Source of the DNA: Akkermansia sp.
GTDB taxonomy: Bacteria; Verrucomicrobiota; Verrucomicrobiia; Verrucomicrobiales; Akkermansiaceae
Assembly (NCBI GenBank): GCA_017628435.1
Contig: JAGBZE010000132.1
Location: forward strand, 1 to 16,422
Direction: 5' to 3'
DNA length: 16,422 bases
This document shows positions 13,517 to 16,422 of the stretch, piece after piece. The notes under the pieces were generated by a model. It saw nothing but the letters and a program-made list of their open reading frames with translations. It searched no databases and was not told the DNA's origin. Within the stretch, counting starts at the first letter, position 1. Each line of letters starts with the position of its first letter. The position numbers were made by a program, and so were the translations under genes.

Positions 13517-15820
13517 ATGGATCTCTTCGAATTCGCCGCCGCCCAGCAACAGGCACAGCAGACTCCGCAGGAACGCTACGCGGAGCTCTGCAATATCGTG
13601 CGCCACAACAACGAGCTTTATTATGCACAGGCTCAACCCGAAATCAGCGATGCTGAGTATGATAAGCTTTACCGCGAAATCGAGGAGCTGGAGCGCGAGT
13701 ACCCGGAGTTCATCACCCCTGATTCCCCCACCCAGCGCGTGGGCAATGACCTGAGCGAAGGCTTCCGCAAGGTGACCCACCCTGCCCCCATGCAAAGCAT
13801 TGATGACATTTTCGAGCACAAACCCGGCGAGGGCGAGACTGATGCCGAGCTGGTGGAATTCTACCAGCGCCTGTGCAACAGCCTGGGACAGGATGCCCCG
13901 CGCGTGACGGTAGAGCCTAAGATTGACGGCTGTGCTGTCACCCTGCTTTACCGCCAGGGCAAGCTGGCCTATGCCGCCACGCGAGGCGATGGCCGCACGG
14001 GCGATGACATCACCGCCAATGTGCGCACAATTAAGAGCGTGCCTTTCACCCTGCCGGCAGGCGCCCCGGAGCTGCTGGAGGTGCGTGGCGAAATCTACAT
14101 GACCTCTGCCGATTTTGACCAGCTGAACGCCGAACGCGATGCCGATGGCCTGCCCGCCTTTGCCAACCCGCGCAATGCCACGGCCGGCACCATCAAGCTG
14201 CTGGATGCAGCAGAGGTGGCCCGCCGCCCGCTGCGTTTCCTGGCACACGGCCTGGGCGTGTACGAGGGCCCGGCTCTGGCCACAACCAGGGATTTCACTG
14301 ACCTGCTCGACCGCATGGGCATTCCCCGCAACCAGCCGGTCATCTATGCCGACTCGCTGGAGGAAACCCGCGCCGCCGTGCAGCAGGTAAACGAACTGCG
14401 CCGCAACCTGGGCTACGGCACGGACGGCGCCGTCATCAAGCTGGATGATATTGCCCTGCGCGAATCCCTGGGCAGCACCGCCCGCGCTCCCCGCTGGGCG
14501 GCTGCCTTCAAATACCTGCCCGAGCAGAAGGAAACCGTGCTGCGCGGCATCAGCATCCAGGTAGGCCGCACCGGCGTGCTCACCCCCGTGGCTGAGCTCG
14601 AGCCCGTGCAGCTTTCCGGCACCACCGTTTCCCGCGCCACTCTGCACAACCAGGATGAGATTGAGCGCAAAGATATCCGCATCGGCGATACCGTACTCAT
14701 GGAAAAAAGCGGCGAAATCATCCCCGCCGTGGTGCATGTGGTCATGAGCAAGCGTCCGGCGGAGGCCGTGCCGTACAGCCTGTACGATGCAGTGGGCGGC
14801 GTATGCCCCAGCTGCGGGGCCCCCATTGCGCAGGAGGAGGGCCAGGTAGCCTGGCGCTGCACCAATTTCACCTGCCCCGCGCAGGCCGCCATGCGCACCA
14901 CCTATTTCTGCCGCCGCGAGGCGCTGGATATCGAAAACCTCGGCGGCACCGTGGCAGAGGCCCTGGTGAACCGCGGCATGATTTCCACCCCGCTGGATTT
15001 ATTCTCCCTCACCGTGGAGCAGCTCGGTGCCCTCAATCTCGGCACCGATGAGGAACCCCGCCGCTTCGGTGAAAAGAACGCCGCCAAGGCTCTCTCCGCC
15101 CTCGATGCCGCCCGCCATCTTCCCCTCGAGCGCTGGCTCACCGCCTTCGGCATCCCCACCATCGGCACGGTAACAGCCCGCACCACAGCAAAATATCACC
15201 GGAATTTGGCAGAGCTGGCAGAGGGGCCGTTCCTGAACCTGCTCGTGCAACTGGAAGAAGGTGTAGAGCAGTTCAACGCGCTCAACCCCAAGGCACGAGC
15301 CAACAAGGGAGCAGACAAGGACTCACTGCTGACTCAGCAGGCAGAGCTGAAAGCCCGACTGGAAGCCACTGCTGCAGATTATACCAGCCGAGGATATGTG
15401 CAGCTGGAGGCAGATGGTGCCAACAAGCTCAAATTCACCAACCCGCTGGGTTCAGTTTCCACCCGCAAACTACTGGCTTATTTCGGCTCAGCCGCAGGGC
15501 ATGCTGTACTGAAAACTCTGGGTGAGCTGGGCATCAATCCCGCATCGGCCGGATTCACTGAGAACCTGAATAATCAGGCAGAAGGCCCGCTGAGCGGCAA
15601 GACATTCGTACTCACCGGTGCACTGAGCCGTCCCCGCCCGGAATTTGAGAAGATGATTGCCGCCGCCGGGGGCAAAGCCACAGGCTCCGTCACGAAGAAC
15701 ACCACCTATCTGGTGGCTGGCGAGGGCGGCGGTTCCAAACGTGATAAAGCCGCCAAGCTCGGCATCCCCGTCATTGGCGAAGAAGAGCTTATCACCCTGC
15801 TGGAAGGAGGTCAACTGTGA
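13517..15820 (+). CDS. ligA: NAD-dependent DNA ligase LigA
   Basis: This 767-residue ligase seals nicks in duplex DNA with NAD+ in replication and repair. The order of domains is canonical. First comes the Ia domain ('PEISDAEYDKLYREIEELE'), then adenylation with catalytic Lys135 in 'VEPKIDGCAV' and 'ATRGDGRTGDD'. An OB fold follows ('QVGRTGVLTPVAEL'), then a four-Cys zinc finger ('CPSCGAP...WRCTNFTCPAQ'), a helix-hairpin-helix region, and a BRCT domain (about residues 693-767, 'LSGKTFVLTGALSRPRPEFE'). It is about 100 residues longer than E. coli LigA. An insertion of roughly 70 residues (about 570-635), including a helical stretch 'SLLTQQAELKARLEATAADY', sits in the HhH region, whose last hairpin looks degenerate. 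Codon use shifts to GCA/CGA/GGA from about 15180 onward. Confidence 0.97.
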   Translation: MDLFEFAAAQQQAQQTPQERYAELCNIVRHNNELYYAQAQPEISDAEYDKLYREIEELEREYPEFITPDSPTQRVGNDLSEGFRKVTHPAPMQSIDDIFEHKPGEGETDAELVEFYQRLCNSLGQDAPRVTVEPKIDGCAVTLLYRQGKLAYAATRGDGRTGDDITANVRTIKSVPFTLPAGAPELLEVRGEIYMTSADFDQLNAERDADGLPAFANPRNATAGTIKLLDAAEVARRPLRFLAHGLGVYEGPALATTRDFTDLLDRMGIPRNQPVIYADSLEETRAAVQQVNELRRNLGYGTDGAVIKLDDIALRESLGSTARAPRWAAAFKYLPEQKETVLRGISIQVGRTGVLTPVAELEPVQLSGTTVSRATLHNQDEIERKDIRIGDTVLMEKSGEIIPAVVHVVMSKRPAEAVPYSLYDAVGGVCPSCGAPIAQEEGQVAWRCTNFTCPAQAAMRTTYFCRREALDIENLGGTVAEALVNRGMISTPLDLFSLTVEQLGALNLGTDEEPRRFGEKNAAKALSALDAARHLPLERWLTAFGIPTIGTVTARTTAKYHRNLAELAEGPFLNLLVQLEEGVEQFNALNPKARANKGADKDSLLTQQAELKARLEATAADYTSRGYVQLEADGANKLKFTNPLGSVSTRKLLAYFGSAAGHAVLKTLGELGINPASAGFTENLNNQAEGPLSGKTFVLTGALSRPRPEFEKMIAAAGGKATGSVTKNTTYLVAGEGGGSKRDKAAKLGIPVIGEEELITLLEGGQL

Positions 15821-15891
15821 ACGGACGCGCTCACAAGCTGCAGGAATGCAGATTTGACGAGCTGCAGGCAGGCTCCGCAAGCGGTTCTTAA
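15804..15891 (+). CDS. Possible 24-residue ORF or remnant of a truncated gene after ligA
   Basis: A full Shine-Dalgarno AAGGAGGT (15804-15811) lies 5 bases before a GTG (15817) that overlaps the ligA stop in a GTGA junction. The frame reads MNGRAHKLQECRFDELQAGS and ends at TAA (15889-15891), right at the border of the hairpin composite. The SD also encodes the ligA C-terminus (Glu-Gly-Gly), so it may be chance. If real, it could be the surviving start of a coupled gene cut off by the repeat element or transposon. I do not recognise the peptide. Confidence 0.25.
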
Positions 15892-15892
15892 A

Positions 15893-15907
15893 GCCCGTGG
15901 AACGGGC
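15893..15907. repeat. REP-like palindrome, copy 1
   Basis: GCCCGT-GGA-ACGGGC forms a perfect 6-bp stem with a 3-base loop. It shares the 13-base core CCCGTGGAACGGG with the copy at 15979-15993. The flanking pair of bases has changed in a compensatory way (G-C here, A-T there), so pairing is kept. Confidence 0.75.
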
Positions 15908-15920
15908 GTCATATCAATAG

Positions 15921-15956
15921 CGAGTGGTGGAGCGGCATCAGCCGCGTAACCACTCG
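15921..15956. repeat. Central two-part hairpin between the REP-like copies
   Basis: The outer stem is CGAGTGGT (15921-15928) with ACCACTCG (15949-15956). Symmetric 3-base internal loops (GGA and GTA) lead to the inner stem GCGGC-ATCA-GCCGC (15932-15945). All 13 stem pairs are perfect. It lies between the two REP-like palindromes, giving a BIME-like three-hairpin unit. Confidence 0.7.
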
Positions 15957-15978
15957 TCAGATAGAAAAAGACAACGGA

Positions 15979-15993
15979 ACCCGTGGAACGGGT
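15979..15993. repeat. REP-like palindrome, copy 2
   Basis: ACCCGT-GGA-ACGGGT repeats the core of copy 1, in direct orientation and 86 bases away. It lies 45 bases beyond the stop codon of the IS200-like transposase, a usual position for a hairpin recognised by this enzyme family. An AT-rich stretch (16009-16036) separates the two. Confidence 0.75.
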
Positions 15994-16038
15994 GACAGAG
16001 AGCCAGGCTATATATATTGTCCTGTATTTTACTTAAGA

Positions 16039-16422
16039 CTATTGATGGGGAACGAAATCCGTGCAAATCCCGTTCTTTTCAAGAAAATGGATAAACTCAC
16101 AATATGCAGAACGGTGTTGATGATGATGCTTTTGGTTACTAATGTAATCAACTACATTGTGTTTGACTGATTCACTTACAGAAAAAGCTCCGTAACCTTC
16201 CTGCCAGGAGAAATCCTTGTATTCAGGAGCAAGCTGCTTTATCCATTTGCTGGAGCTGGCCTTGATTGTGCGGACAAAATCGGGCACCGTCATGGAGATT
16301 GGGAGAGTCGTCAGGATGTGTATGTGGTCAGGGCGTCCTCCTATCGTATAGGAAAAACCAGATGCAGAACGAATAATGCCGCCTATGTAACGGAATATCT
16401 GCGGCAAATCATCTTCTTTCAT
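16039..16422 (-). CDS. tnpA: IS200-like / REP-associated tyrosine transposase (5' end beyond window)
   Basis: The 127 visible residues form most of a Y1_Tnp (HUH) transposase, a single-strand endonuclease that cuts next to hairpins. The HUH metal motif is His33-Ile-His35 in 'GGRPDHIHILTTLP', and the probable nucleophile is Tyr93 in 'VVDYISNQKHHH'. 'FSWQEGYGAFSVSES' and the ending 'FIHFLEKNGICTDF' are family hallmarks. The first in-window ATG falls exactly at the window edge, and family members have about 20 more residues with the first strand upstream, so the true start is probably outside. The two REP-like palindromes beside it favour a REP-associated (RAYT-type) enzyme or an IS200 element end. 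It is oriented toward ligA. Confidence 0.9.
   Translation of the reverse strand: MKEDDLPQIFRYIGGIIRSASGFSYTIGGRPDHIHILTTLPISMTVPDFVRTIKASSSKWIKQLAPEYKDFSWQEGYGAFSVSESVKHNVVDYISNQKHHHQHRSAYCEFIHFLEKNGICTDFVPHQ

Noticed and set aside
13085..14737. 550-codon open frame on the minus strand across the end of the ankyrin gene and ligA
   Set aside because: It is antisense to two certain genes, is Gly/Ala/His-rich low-information sequence without a recognisable domain, and spans the intergenic ligA promoter. It is a by-product of GC-rich third positions.
15893..15993. CRISPR array
   Set aside because: There are only two short copies of a palindrome, and the spacer region between them is itself a hairpin. 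No cas genes are present.

Overview
The window looks like chromosomal DNA from a Gram-negative bacterium of moderate GC. The best guess is Verrucomicrobiota, perhaps a relative of Akkermansia. The pointers are several outer-membrane and lipoprotein genes, the near absence of Shine-Dalgarno sites with promoters placed almost on the start codons, a 34-residue bS22/COX24-type ribosomal protein, and a very long ankyrin-repeat protein. No rRNA gene or species-diagnostic marker is present, so this assignment is tentative. I saw no rRNA, tRNA, CRISPR array or prophage.

Left part (1-3039): the 5' part of a BamD/YfiO-like TPR lipoprotein (minus), a Blc-type lipocalin (plus), an outer-membrane beta-barrel protein (minus, convergent with the lipocalin and overlapping its tail by 46 bases), and a secreted NlpC/P60-like cysteine-peptidase-type protein (plus). 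All four are predicted envelope proteins.

Middle-left (3036-6444, minus strand): a strong sigma70-type promoter drives a tight three-gene operon. It holds a KtrB/TrkH potassium channel subunit with a long N-terminal membrane extension, its RCK regulatory partner KtrA/TrkA, and a YqaB-like HAD phosphatase. Upstream sits the small ribosomal protein gene, closed by a clear intrinsic terminator.

Middle (6577-9782, minus strand): a second operon encodes a membrane-anchored alpha/beta-hydrolase-fold protein that lacks the nucleophile serine, an inner-membrane anchored protein with a long acidic/proline linker and an OmpA-type peptidoglycan-binding domain, and a Cof-type HAD phosphatase. A free-standing iron-sulfur flavoprotein gene lies upstream (9870-10484).

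Right part (10653-16422): a 927-residue protein made almost entirely of about 26 ankyrin repeats, then ligA (NAD-dependent DNA ligase) with an unusual insertion in its helix-hairpin-helix region. After ligA comes a composite of three hairpins containing two copies of a 13-base REP-like core. This is followed by the 3' part of an IS200-like/REP-associated tyrosine transposase on the minus strand, which runs off the window.

The most notable pattern is regulatory. At eight genes a -35/-10 pair ends only 7 to 15 bases before the start codon, and at five of them the gap is 7 to 9 bases. This predicts leaderless or nearly leaderless mRNAs. The other main points of interest are the REP-like composite beside the transposase, the nucleophile-less hydrolase in an envelope operon, and the ankyrin protein with a cysteine at the same place in most repeats.
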